Shown: positions 21,023-28,130 of the stretch, piece after piece
Numbering within the stretch: the first letter of the stretch is position 1
Layout: each line of letters starts with the position of its first letter
IMG/VR virus record: IMGVR_UViG_3300030107_002093
Coordinates: 38,726-102,725 of that record
DNA length: 64,000 nucleotides
Direction: 5' to 3' (one strand)
Source of the DNA: a virus
Position numbers and translations under genes: made by a program
The notes under the pieces: model-generated
Seen by the model: only the letters and a program-made list of their open reading frames with translations
Databases searched by the model: none
What the model was told of the DNA's origin: nothing

Positions 21023-21114
21023 GCTTGACACACCCAATAATCCCAATCCCAATCCGGATGTTTAGCCATGAGTTCCTTCAATCTACGATTATCCCTATCT
21101 TTCTCATTAGCCAT
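21019..21114 (-). CDS. Microprotein (31 aa)
   Basis: A short frame MANEKDRDNRRLKELMAKHP followed by DWDWDYWVCQA and a stop that overlaps the next ATG (ATGA), the coupling used throughout this block. GTAGGAAGG lies about 12 nt upstream as a possible ribosome site. The frame stays open upstream to a TAA near 21188, with a Cys-containing stretch, so a longer form from a non-ATG start is possible. Confidence 0.4.
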   Translation of the reverse strand: MANEKDRDNRRLKELMAKHPDWDWDYWVCQA

Positions 21115-21426
21115 TCTGTGAGCCTTCCTACTTCCACAACGCTCCACACCAAAACAACCAATTACTTCTATTTTTCTATCTAGTGTTTATTTCTCACTTT
21201 CAGGAATAACATATTTTTCCAATAGAGCAACCACACACAGGAAAAAAATCGGCGGTTTTCCGAGGTTTAAATATGAATGGCAAGCCGTTTCCCTACAAAA
21301 AAATGTTTATTTCTAATTAAAAACGATATAATTCCTTTAGTTTTAATGTGAAACGATTAAACGAGGAAAAAGAGAAAATAAACCGCAATTTTTGCGCAAA
21401 AAAAAGGCGGGGGGCAATGGCCGGAA
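21115..21426 (-). promoter_or_regulatory. AT-rich intergenic region with T-runs and a TATA-like box
   Basis: This stretch holds no convincing gene apart from a possible non-ATG extension of the 31-residue gene. Read on the minus strand it has three T-runs (opposite A8 at 21398-21405, A7 at 21297-21303 and A7 at 21242-21248), the form archaeal terminators take, and an ATATTTAAA box at 21266-21274 resembling an archaeal TATA element. It may end the main minus-strand transcript and restart one for the last three genes. Confidence 0.4.
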
Positions 21427-21567
21427 CTAATTTTCCGACCAAAGCCCTTTACATTCACGGCACTGCCAAATTTTCATTTTAGTAGCAGAGCCAACAACTC
21501 TTGCGTTAAGACGTATTGGAATATTGGTAACGCTACAGAACCTACAAGTTTCCTTGAGTCCCACCAC
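21427..21567 (-). CDS. Zinc-ribbon microprotein (46 aa)
   Basis: A 46-residue frame starting at GTG 21567, with a GAGGAG Shine-Dalgarno just upstream inside the previous gene. It holds two Cys pairs, TCRFC and QCREC, spaced about 25 residues apart, which is the pattern of a single zinc ribbon. It overlaps the end of the upstream membrane-protein gene by 26 nt. It belongs to the many one-ribbon proteins of this block, likely nucleic-acid or RNA polymerase binding. Confidence 0.6.
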   Translation of the reverse strand: MVGLKETCRFCSVTNIPIRLNARVVGSATKMKIWQCRECKGLWSEN

Positions 21568-21712
21568 GTTCCATCTCCTCTGCAATTAACTTGTCCATAT
21601 ACTCGTCAATGCTTCTCTCATCATACTTCGACCCACCAAAGGCGGCGAAGAAAAGCAGACTAATCACTACCACAAATATTGTCCATGCCATCCATTCTAA
21701 TGCCGTTGCCAT
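21542..21712 (-). CDS. Small single-pass membrane protein (56 aa)
   Basis: The ATG at 21712 overlaps the stop of the exonuclease gene (TAATG). The 56-residue product has one hydrophobic helix (residues 9-26, MAWTIFVVVISLLFFAAF style) followed by a charged cytoplasmic-type tail. The coupling and clear membrane helix make it a likely real gene. The function is unknown. Confidence 0.6.
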   Translation of the reverse strand: MATALEWMAWTIFVVVISLLFFAAFGGSKYDERSIDEYMDKLIAEEMERGGTQGNL

Positions 21713-22305
21713 TACCAATCAACTCCTAAATCGAGGACTTCCTCTTGTTCTATGGAGAAGCCCTTCACTACTTTATTGTTCTGGCCGTGTTTCCATAGGT
21801 CAAATACGAGTTGACAGTCCTTTAGACAGTAATCTGCGACCTCAGAATAACCACCAGCCTTCCATACTTCAGGAGCCATCGCACTCTCCATTATCTTATC
21901 AGAGCCAAGGGTGTGTTGAACAAGGTTAGACAGAGAATACCTCTCACCAAACTCCTTGTTCAGTATCCTACTAGTGTCGATGTATGCTCGCTTATCCAAG
22001 TATTTCTTGATGCAGAAGATGTCCATAGCGTTCTTCAAAACGGGAAGGTCGAACCCGACTATGTTGTGTCCCAAGAGGACACCACCCTTCTCAAGGTGGT
22101 CATCCAAGTCAAACTTCAGTTGCGACAGGGGTTTGATTTCCACGTTGCTTTTCTTCAGGTCATCCACTGCCTTGTCGATGTAGATATTGCCCACATCACC
22201 GTCCCATGTGCATACTGTGCTAACTTGAAACATGTGGGTGTTACCCCAACCGCCTATGTCATGAGACATATTCTTAGTTTCCAAGTCTATTGCCAATACA
22301 TTCAT
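21712..22305 (-). CDS. DEDD-type 3'-5' exonuclease
   Basis: 197 residues with the three motifs of the DnaQ/RNase H-like exonuclease fold. Exo I is AIDLET (Asp7, Glu9), Exo II is LLGHNIVGFDLPVL with its Asp, and Exo III is a DYCLKDCQLVFDL segment (Y-x3-D). The protein stands alone and is not fused to a polymerase. The split polymerase in this block keeps its own exonuclease motifs, so this enzyme may serve repair, RNA primer trimming or degradation of host DNA. The start overlaps the previous gene (ATGA). Confidence 0.8.
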   Translation of the reverse strand: MNVLAIDLETKNMSHDIGGWGNTHMFQVSTVCTWDGDVGNIYIDKAVDDLKKSNVEIKPLSQLKFDLDDHLEKGGVLLGHNIVGFDLPVLKNAMDIFCIKKYLDKRAYIDTSRILNKEFGERYSLSNLVQHTLGSDKIMESAMAPEVWKAGGYSEVADYCLKDCQLVFDLWKHGQNNKVVKGFSIEQEEVLDLGVDW

Positions 22306-22562
22306 TGTTTCTTACCACCAGTGTCTTCTTCTGTTCCTGACCAAAGTTCAGCAATCTTATTTTGCTTCGTTTTCGTTGGGTCTGGTGCTTCTATAGCCGC
22401 TCCCTTGACTATCCATGCAACAATATACTCGCCATTGTTGATGGTTATCATGGTGGACAAAGCCCATCCCTCAGCCCCGTAGGTGTTCAACGATTCGTTG
22501 ATTACCTTTGGGCCGTCATTCACATTAAACACTAGATATTGGTGTTCGTATATGTCACTCAT
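22302..22562 (-). CDS. DUF4177-like small protein
   Basis: 86 residues. The N-terminal ~50 residues (an HQYLVF strand, then LNTYGAEGWALSTMI) follow the pattern of DUF4177-type small alpha/beta proteins, in which Y-x-V, a helix and an E-G-W turn precede a final strand. The C-terminal third is charged and probably flexible. It overlaps the helicase gene upstream by 8 nt. The function of the family is unknown. Confidence 0.5.
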   Translation of the reverse strand: MSDIYEHQYLVFNVNDGPKVINESLNTYGAEGWALSTMITINNGEYIVAWIVKGAAIEAPDPTKTKQNKIAELWSGTEEDTGGKKQ

Positions 22563-24039
22563 TGTTTTTCGCCTCCACTAATCTCACATAAGCCCTTCTG
22601 CCTATCATCTTTGTCTCAAATTTATCTCCCAAGTCATTGAACCAACGGTATACAGTGGCTTGACCCTTACTGGTAGTCTTTCTAACTTGCTCTAACATAG
22701 CCGTTTTATTCACCCATTCGTCATCTCCCTTCTTTTTCATGGACATGTATATTTTCCTGAATACTCCATAGTTTGCCTTGTCCTGTAATCCAGTTGCTTG
22801 CACCTTTAGTGCCGTATCTAACCATGATACCAATGATTGATAACACTGTCGAACCAAGAAGGAAGCCTGTCTGACGTTCTTCTCAGTCACAATATACCTC
22901 TTGGACTTATCAGTGATACTAGGTGCTTCCGCAATAGCAGAGAGAACTGCCATTCTAACTAGCGTCCCATTCAACCTCGTAATGAAGTTACTAGCAATAC
23001 TGAATACTTCTGGTCTAGCAGATGCCACATAATTCCTCATCTTCCATGATTCGTTCTTCAAGGAATCCTTGACTCCCTCACCGAACTTCACCGTAGTCAA
23101 CGGGTCTTGACCGTTCTCATCGTAGTGGTTCTTCAAGACATCGTATATCTTCACGAAGTTATTTGCGAATTTGGTGATTGGTAAATCTCTGTTGGATATC
23201 GTTCCTACCTCATCTAGAATAGCATCCCTCAATTCGTCTTGAATTGTCTGAGGAACTTCCCTGATGTAAATCAGGCATCGCTGAATGACACCCTTCTCTG
23301 CTATCACACCAGTCAGTGTCTTTGGTATGTATGTGGTAGCGAAGAGTGACCTACGACATCTACACTCAATGGTATCTCCATCCTTGAGTTTCTTCGTGAT
23401 AACCCAGTTCTCACCGTGTAGAGAATTCATGAATGTATTGAGATACATTACCACGTTCTCTTTGTGTTGAGACTGTTTGAACACACCAGAATACTCAAAC
23501 TCATCATAGGCGGCTAATCCATTGCCTTCCAACGCTCCATCGATTTGAACGGCAACCTGTCTTCTGACCATATTACCGTTCTCATCTTCCTCTTCTTCAA
23601 ACTCAGTTCCCATAGAACCAACCAATGCCGCATCAGTAGTGTCTTTCACTGAGAATATATCAAAGTCTGTGTTATATTTGTCATTAATCAAATCGAAAGT
23701 CAATCTAGATACAGGCCCAAAGAAATCATAGAGAGTAGACTTACCAGTTCCCGATGTCTGCATCCAAAGGAATTGAACTCTGGTATCATCAATCCTCCTC
23801 CCATGTGGGATTGATACCATGTCTTTGCATAACTGTCCTAATAGGGCATAGAAGGATACTGCTGAAGGCACGGGGTTGTATAGCGACACCTGCTCTGCGC
23901 TTCTCATGTATGCCTCTACCACCTTTGGTAGGACAGACTCTTTCGCTCGTCTTTGTATCTGTGCTAGAGAAGCCGTGTTCTCCTGTTGCTCAAAATACAG
24001 TCTATCTTCTTCTTCATTATCATATATTTCCATTTTCAT
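22555..24039 (-). CDS. Putative replicative helicase (DUF3987/MCM-like P-loop ATPase)
   Basis: 494 residues. Walker A is TSGTGKST (residues 95-102) and Walker B LAAYDEFE (176-182, Asp179-Glu180), with an ATTYIP sensor-like strand near 248. An acidic insertion lies between the Walker motifs. The C-terminal ~70 residues look like a winged helix (a NKTAMLEQVRKTTSKGQATV stretch). This order is that of DUF3987/MCM-like helicases of archaea and phages. It lies next to the primase and XPF-like genes, so it is the best candidate for the replicative helicase. An ordinary MCM zinc domain is not seen. Confidence 0.6.
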   Translation of the reverse strand: MKMEIYDNEEEDRLYFEQQENTASLAQIQRRAKESVLPKVVEAYMRSAEQVSLYNPVPSAVSFYALLGQLCKDMVSIPHGRRIDDTRVQFLWMQTSGTGKSTLYDFFGPVSRLTFDLINDKYNTDFDIFSVKDTTDAALVGSMGTEFEEEEDENGNMVRRQVAVQIDGALEGNGLAAYDEFEYSGVFKQSQHKENVVMYLNTFMNSLHGENWVITKKLKDGDTIECRCRRSLFATTYIPKTLTGVIAEKGVIQRCLIYIREVPQTIQDELRDAILDEVGTISNRDLPITKFANNFVKIYDVLKNHYDENGQDPLTTVKFGEGVKDSLKNESWKMRNYVASARPEVFSIASNFITRLNGTLVRMAVLSAIAEAPSITDKSKRYIVTEKNVRQASFLVRQCYQSLVSWLDTALKVQATGLQDKANYGVFRKIYMSMKKKGDDEWVNKTAMLEQVRKTTSKGQATVYRWFNDLGDKFETKMIGRRAYVRLVEAKNNE

Positions 24040-24722
24040 ATCACCTGCTTATCCTCCGAATTCATTAATCCGTGGACTCTTTCAGCCAACACTTTACCGA
24101 ACCCATCTAGCATGGCTATCTCTGATGGTGGTGTTTCCCCTATCTCCATTAAGGAGCCAAATTCGTCTATCAACGTCTTGGCCTTCTTCTCACTAATTCC
24201 GGGGATAGTAGTGAGAACGTCTAATCTCAAATCAGTAGTGCTTATTCTCCGTTGTTTAATCAAACGTGGATTGTATACATCTCTGTCAATGGGTTGCATC
24301 TTACAGACTACGCATATCATATGAGCCGCAGTCTTAGCATCTTTCACCCATAGGACACTTGCATCCATGTCTAGCATTATCTTACCAAACGCTCCATGAA
24401 ACTTATTCGATATCGAATTGAAGTGTCCCTTGCCATATTGCCTATAGGCCTTGTATGCAGTATTGAAATCTCCATACACGATTACTATGTTATTGTCGAA
24501 AGCCCTATCCATATTGTCTAATTGATTCCATAGTCTCTTGTTCAATATGGACTGTAGGAAATCGAATGCTGACTTAGCCTCAAAGCATACATCATTGAAT
24601 ACATAGTCTCCTATCTCTAACCATTCCTTTTCAAATGGTATATTCATGGTAGATGCCTTATCGATTACAAAGGCACTCAATTCTGAATCCTCTCTGCTAT
24701 CAATCACCAACTTACTCATCAT
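24036..24722 (-). CDS. XPF/ERCC4-family structure-specific nuclease
   Basis: 228 residues. The nuclease domain has Asp8, GDY with Asp39, and the signature E-x-K-x3-D as Glu48, Lys50 and Asp54 (EAKSAFD, where the family has ERKxxxD). Residues ~165-222 form a tandem helix-hairpin-helix: LTTIPGISEKKAKTL then IAMLDGFGKVLAERV. This is the minimal XPF/Mus81/Hef nuclease architecture without a helicase. Such enzymes cut forks and flaps, often together with PCNA, though no PIP motif is seen at its end. The gene overlaps the primase stop by 11 nt. Confidence 0.85.
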   Translation of the reverse strand: MMSKLVIDSREDSELSAFVIDKASTMNIPFEKEWLEIGDYVFNDVCFEAKSAFDFLQSILNKRLWNQLDNMDRAFDNNIVIVYGDFNTAYKAYRQYGKGHFNSISNKFHGAFGKIMLDMDASVLWVKDAKTAAHMICVVCKMQPIDRDVYNPRLIKQRRISTTDLRLDVLTTIPGISEKKAKTLIDEFGSLMEIGETPPSEIAMLDGFGKVLAERVHGLMNSEDKQVI

Positions 24723-25704
24723 GATACCTCCAACACTTACCTACACAATAGCCCTGTGGTATCAGAACTCCCTTACAACTAGGAGCATGATAGCCACGAT
24801 TGACTATGAAATCAACATGGCTCTTGGTCTTCCTCTCATCCCAATCCAACCATATGTCATCCTTAGAGGCAATCGTCTTCAACTCCTCCATGATAGTATC
24901 AGTGATTTGCTTCTTGGCATCTTCATTGACCTCTCTCACACCAAGGCTCAATAAGTCACGGAACCACTGAACAAGATACACCCTAGCATAGTGGCTAGGA
25001 TTCTCCACAGTGATTGAACTATGCAAGCATGGTAGTATGGGCAGACGACCCAATGGCTTAGGGACTTCTACCTCCTCTTCCGATACTGCGACTGGCTTTA
25101 CCTTCGGCCATTGTATTAGTTTGTCTCCCCACAATGTCTTGGCTTTTGCATTCCCTACTGAGAACGTTCTTTCTGGTATGTTTTTCTCAAACGTTCTAGG
25201 ATTGATAAAATAACAATAGTATCCATCAGTGCTTAGGTTCATCGTATTAGGAACCCTACGAAGTCTATTGGTCTGTATGCCAGTTCTATCAAGCGTTGGA
25301 TAATCCTTAGCCAACTCGGAATAATACCGTTGAACGCTTCGGATATCATCAGCCACCTCACCGTAAGCGATGATGTGAAATCCTTTCCCTGAGAATATGG
25401 TGTCATGCTTGATATTATGACTACGAAAGTATTCGTGAACTGCTCTGAAATCCTCATACGCATTCTCAAGAGGCTCATCGTGAGCATCGAAATCTAGGAA
25501 CATCCTATCGATTACTACAGATGAGTCCACCTTCGCATTGTCAGTGAAATCAGCGTAGTCATACACTGTCGTGTAGCAGTTCATTCTTCCGTTGTAGGTA
25601 TTAACCCAATCAACGAATTCCTTCTTACTCTTCACTATCTTTCTTTTCATCTGTGGTGCGTTTCTTAGATGGCTTCCCGCCCACACTTCTCTCGGAAATC
25701 TCAT
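24712..25704 (-). CDS. DNA primase: PriS-type catalytic domain fused to PriL-like Fe-S domain
   Basis: I chose ATG 25704 (330 aa) because GGAGG sits 8 nt upstream; a start 15 nt further out lies on top of that site. The archaeo-eukaryotic primase core shows FLDFDAHD (Asp71, Asp73 metal ligands), FSGKGFH (Ser105, His110) and RRVPNTMN (~150). The C-terminal part has LPCLHS (Cys226), a helix resembling the SHYARVYL region of PriL, then APSCKG (Cys310) and GYCVGKC (Cys320, Cys324). These four cysteines match the iron-sulphur cluster domain of the large primase subunit. The gene thus appears to combine both subunits in one chain. Confidence 0.85.
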   Translation of the reverse strand: MRFPREVWAGSHLRNAPQMKRKIVKSKKEFVDWVNTYNGRMNCYTTVYDYADFTDNAKVDSSVVIDRMFLDFDAHDEPLENAYEDFRAVHEYFRSHNIKHDTIFSGKGFHIIAYGEVADDIRSVQRYYSELAKDYPTLDRTGIQTNRLRRVPNTMNLSTDGYYCYFINPRTFEKNIPERTFSVGNAKAKTLWGDKLIQWPKVKPVAVSEEEVEVPKPLGRLPILPCLHSSITVENPSHYARVYLVQWFRDLLSLGVREVNEDAKKQITDTIMEELKTIASKDDIWLDWDERKTKSHVDFIVNRGYHAPSCKGVLIPQGYCVGKCWRYHDE

Positions 25705-26038
25705 TTTCAATTCCTCCATTAAAATTTACATTTGCGTTCATTAGTTCTTCTTTCAGGTATTGTGCTACCCAACCCTTCAATGCATCGTGCCTTACTCTGT
25801 AGAATAAACCACCAAATGTCTCGATACCATGAGCGTAATAATCTCCTGATTTTGATGCTTCCTCTAGCATTTTTGTGATACCTTCTCCTTCACACATCCT
25901 AGCGATGAAACCGTAATCCAGTTCCTTTTCTAGGATATCAGCAAACTCTTTCACAATACCTTCCATGTCTTGCAAGTCTGCAAAAGTCCATTTCTTTTCA
26001 ATCAACAATTCTTTAACTCTATCTTTTATCTGTTTCAT
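25625..26038 (-). CDS. Hypothetical protein upstream of primase (137 aa)
   Basis: The ATG overlaps the stop of the small membrane-protein gene before it (TAATG). The product is 137 residues, mainly helical and charged, with a KKRTTDEKKDSEE tail. Its last ~80 nt overlap the start of the primase, so the two are probably translationally coupled. No domain is recognised. A primase- or helicase-associated factor is possible from position only. Confidence 0.6.
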   Translation of the reverse strand: MKQIKDRVKELLIEKKWTFADLQDMEGIVKEFADILEKELDYGFIARMCEGEGITKMLEEASKSGDYYAHGIETFGGLFYRVRHDALKGWVAQYLKEELMNANVNFNGGIENEISERSVGGKPSKKRTTDEKKDSEE

Positions 26039-26169
26039 TATATCAACTCAAATACCTTCGCTATCAATAACAACGACAGGAATATGTTTACCCCTGCCGC
26101 TACTGTTCTAAACAAGGCCATCGTAGCGAAATGGTCTTGCCCCCAATGTTCTATGTCATCACCGTTCAA
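26038..26169 (-). CDS. Small hydrophobic protein, TTG start (43 aa)
   Basis: TTG at 26169 overlaps the TGA of the polymerase C-terminal gene (TTGA), and GGAG lies 6 nt upstream. The frame ends in TAATG, the start of the next gene. The 43-residue product has a charged start (MNGDDIEHWG) and a hydrophobic C-terminal helix (about residues 18-43). The exact fit between two genes, with coupling at both ends, supports it. Confidence 0.55.
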   Translation of the reverse strand: MNGDDIEHWGQDHFATMALFRTVAAGVNIFLSLLLIAKVFELI

Positions 26170-27038
26170 AACCACTCCTCCAAACTACTTTGTTTTATGT
26201 CCTTCTTTATCTGCATTACATTCCATCCCATTGCTCTGAATATAGGGTCAGCCTTCTTCATGATTGACCCAGCATAGTGTAGCCAATCAGGGGTATATCC
26301 ATCGAAGTCGCTCTCCGTTAGCCCTGCCACATACTTCGGTTCAACAGTCTTTTGGTGTATAGGATGGAAATACACGTTGTTAGGATTCACTATCCTACAA
26401 AAGAGATAGGAGTCTGTTATCGGCACATCATTGATGGCATTGTAGTATACAATACCCTCGATGCCAGCACCAATGGTTGGCCTCTTTCCTTCTAGTGTCT
26501 GCAATGTCATGTTATTGCAACACGCCCCATTAGTCAAGGAATCGAAATCATTCTTCCTTTTGCAATTACTGCACTTGACCTTGAATCTCTCTTCCCTGAA
26601 TCGACTACGCTTCAAAATGTCAGTAATCGGAATCTGTCCTGATAAAACCGTGTAATATTTATCTCTCAAAAATTCCACTATTTCTGCTTCATCCTTGTTT
26701 TCAACCCACATGTTGAGAACTGCTATCTGAACTTCCTTGGCTAGTTTAGTCTCAGAGACTCTCTTAGCAGTGAAGCCAGTCATGGTGAATTCCTTGTCAT
26801 CTAGGAACTTACCATCCTTCCAAGTAATCAAACCAGCGTTTCTGTTCTTTACACAACCAACACCGAGGGATTCAAAGTATTTCTCAAACTCAAGAACCAC
26901 AGGGTGTTCGTCTAACTCTAGGAGATTAGGAAAGAACTTCCTTACATGGTCATTGAGTTTACCCAAGTTCTCTTGTGCTTCCTCAACAGAATCCACTTGG
27001 CAGTAGATTGAATCTGTATGTCCGTAAACTACTTTCAT
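26166..27038 (-). CDS. DNA polymerase B, C-terminal subunit (motif C, thumb, PIP box)
   Basis: 290 residues, starting just before polymerase motif C, YGHTDS (residues 5-10); the first Asp of the usual YGDTDS is His, while the catalytic Asp9 is kept. Then follow KYFESLGVGCVKNRNAGL palm/thumb sequence, an inserted Cys cluster (KCSNC and ACC, ~155-175) and a thumb. The last eight residues, QSSLEEWF, form a textbook PCNA-interacting motif. Together with the gene at 28127 it forms a complete B-family polymerase; the two products must associate to be active. No intein residues are present at either break. Confidence 0.9.
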   Translation of the reverse strand: MKVVYGHTDSIYCQVDSVEEAQENLGKLNDHVRKFFPNLLELDEHPVVLEFEKYFESLGVGCVKNRNAGLITWKDGKFLDDKEFTMTGFTAKRVSETKLAKEVQIAVLNMWVENKDEAEIVEFLRDKYYTVLSGQIPITDILKRSRFREERFKVKCSNCKRKNDFDSLTNGACCNNMTLQTLEGKRPTIGAGIEGIVYYNAINDVPITDSYLFCRIVNPNNVYFHPIHQKTVEPKYVAGLTESDFDGYTPDWLHYAGSIMKKADPIFRAMGWNVMQIKKDIKQSSLEEWF

Positions 27039-27220
27039 TTCTTCTCCTCCTTGTGTTCATCCAACAAATGCCCTGCCCTTGCTTGTAATTCATAGGCATA
27101 ACATTGTTTACAGTAATGAGTCTTTGACACTAGGTCACTTTTGTTTGATGGCATTAACCGACAACTTCTGTAGCCTAAGTCAATAACAGTCGCAGGTTCT
27201 TCACAATTATAACACTTCAT
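27035..27220 (-). CDS. Zinc-finger microprotein (61 aa)
   Basis: 61 residues with CYNC at the N-terminus, a third Cys at YRSC and CKQC near residue 38, enough for one or two zinc sites, followed by a helical, basic/acidic tail. Its stop overlaps the start of the polymerase C-terminal gene (ATGA). It is one of six small genes filling the gap between the two polymerase halves. Confidence 0.65.
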   Translation of the reverse strand: MKCYNCEEPATVIDLGYRSCRLMPSNKSDLVSKTHYCKQCYAYELQARAGHLLDEHKEEKK

Positions 27221-27453
27221 TCTTCCCTCTCCATATATTTTGTGTGGTCTTTGGGCAACTTGTGTTGTCTCCTAACCATCATGTTACTAAGATAGGTGCT
27301 GATGTTAGTAGCCCCTGTTCGGAACCGCTTCTCGGCAACCTTGTCTCCTTCTGGAACCATCTCAGCCATTAGTCCATCTAACCATGCTCTACGACCAACC
27401 CATTCTAGTATCTCGTATTCCACATGGGCTACGCTTCTTGCTCTACTGGTCAT
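27217..27453 (-). CDS. Small basic protein in polymerase gap (78 aa)
   Basis: 78 residues, coupled by ATGA at both ends. It is helical and basic with no cysteines, unlike its neighbours; the centre reads RRAWLDGLMAEMV and the tail RRQHKLPKDHTKY. No family is recognised. A small DNA-binding or polymerase-associated protein is possible. Confidence 0.6.
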   Translation of the reverse strand: MTSRARSVAHVEYEILEWVGRRAWLDGLMAEMVPEGDKVAEKRFRTGATNISTYLSNMMVRRQHKLPKDHTKYMEREE

Positions 27454-27656
27454 TCTACCTCACCTTCCGATGGCTGACAATCACTATTATAGCAAAGAAA
27501 CGTAACCTCATGTTGCACTTCGTAGTTTACATCCATAGGTGAGTCGTATTCGGGATGGCCTCTCCAACCCTCATAAAAGCAATAAGTGGACGGTTGTATA
27601 TACATATTCTCTCCACACTTCGGACATTTTACGTTCATAGCGGTCTTCCAAGTCAT
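27450..27656 (-). CDS. Zinc-ribbon microprotein, paralogue of 27835 (68 aa)
   Basis: 68 residues with KCPKCGENMY near the start and TFLCYNSDC near the end. The protein at 27835 has the same plan: CPKCGKEMYYN, then SFNCYNEEC. The two are clearly paralogues, with a Trp/Tyr/acidic middle between the ribbon halves. The cysteine spacing fits one zinc ribbon with a long insert. Role unknown. Confidence 0.65.
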   Translation of the reverse strand: MTWKTAMNVKCPKCGENMYIQPSTYCFYEGWRGHPEYDSPMDVNYEVQHEVTFLCYNSDCQPSEGEVE

Positions 27657-27838
27657 TCTTCCTCACCATATCCCCAATTCTTCAAGTCCTTCTCAGTCCA
27701 AGGAGTTCTCATTTGAATCACATCAGCAACTAACTGGTTGATACATGTTGGACAGACCGGGCCTGATGTTGTGCTTTGTAGGGTTATTACACCCACACCA
27801 ACATTACCACCTTCTACATTACAAATTACACATTTCAT
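27653..27838 (-). CDS. Zinc-finger microprotein (61 aa)
   Basis: 61 residues with CVIC at residues 3-6 and CPTC near residue 29, a compact treble-clef-like spacing, then a helix and an acidic EEE end. It is coupled by ATGA to both neighbours. It lies between the two paralogous ribbon proteins of the polymerase gap. Confidence 0.65.
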   Translation of the reverse strand: MKCVICNVEGGNVGVGVITLQSTTSGPVCPTCINQLVADVIQMRTPWTEKDLKNWGYGEEE

Positions 27839-28029
27839 ATGTCATCCTCCTTCGGTTTGCACTCTTCGTTGTAGCAATTGAAGGAAACTTCGTAGCACCC
27901 TTCATAGTAGCCGTTCAATTCATCATCATCCCAGCGAACGTGCCACTGCTCCTCTGTTGTTTTCAAGAACATATTGTAATACATCTCCTTTCCACACTTC
28001 GGGCAGTTTGGTCTGAAAAAACTATTCAT
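27835..28029 (-). CDS. Zinc-ribbon microprotein, paralogue of 27450 (64 aa)
   Basis: 64 residues; N-terminal CPKCGKEMYYN and C-terminal FNCYNEECKP match the layout of the protein at 27450, with an acidic and aromatic middle. Its ATG overlaps the stop of the 34-residue gene upstream. The duplication is local, separated only by one unrelated zinc gene. Confidence 0.65.
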   Translation of the reverse strand: MNSFFRPNCPKCGKEMYYNMFLKTTEEQWHVRWDDDELNGYYEGCYEVSFNCYNEECKPKEDDI

Positions 28030-28130
28030 TTCTTATTCCTCCTTTCCATATTACGTTGGTATCTTTCCCATGTCATTCCTTCGTCAAAGGTCAACCACTT
28101 CCATAGTTTCTTTATCCACTTAATCATCAT
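28026..28130 (-). CDS. Basic microprotein directly after polymerase N-half (34 aa)
   Basis: A 34-residue frame, MMIKWIKKLWKWLTFDEG then a basic tail ending RRNKK. The start overlaps the stop of the polymerase N-terminal gene and the stop overlaps the next ATG, exactly filling the space. The N-terminal half is amphipathic and rich in Trp and Lys, as in membrane-active or protein-docking peptides. Function unknown. Confidence 0.5.
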   Translation of the reverse strand: MMIKWIKKLWKWLTFDEGMTWERYQRNMERRNKK

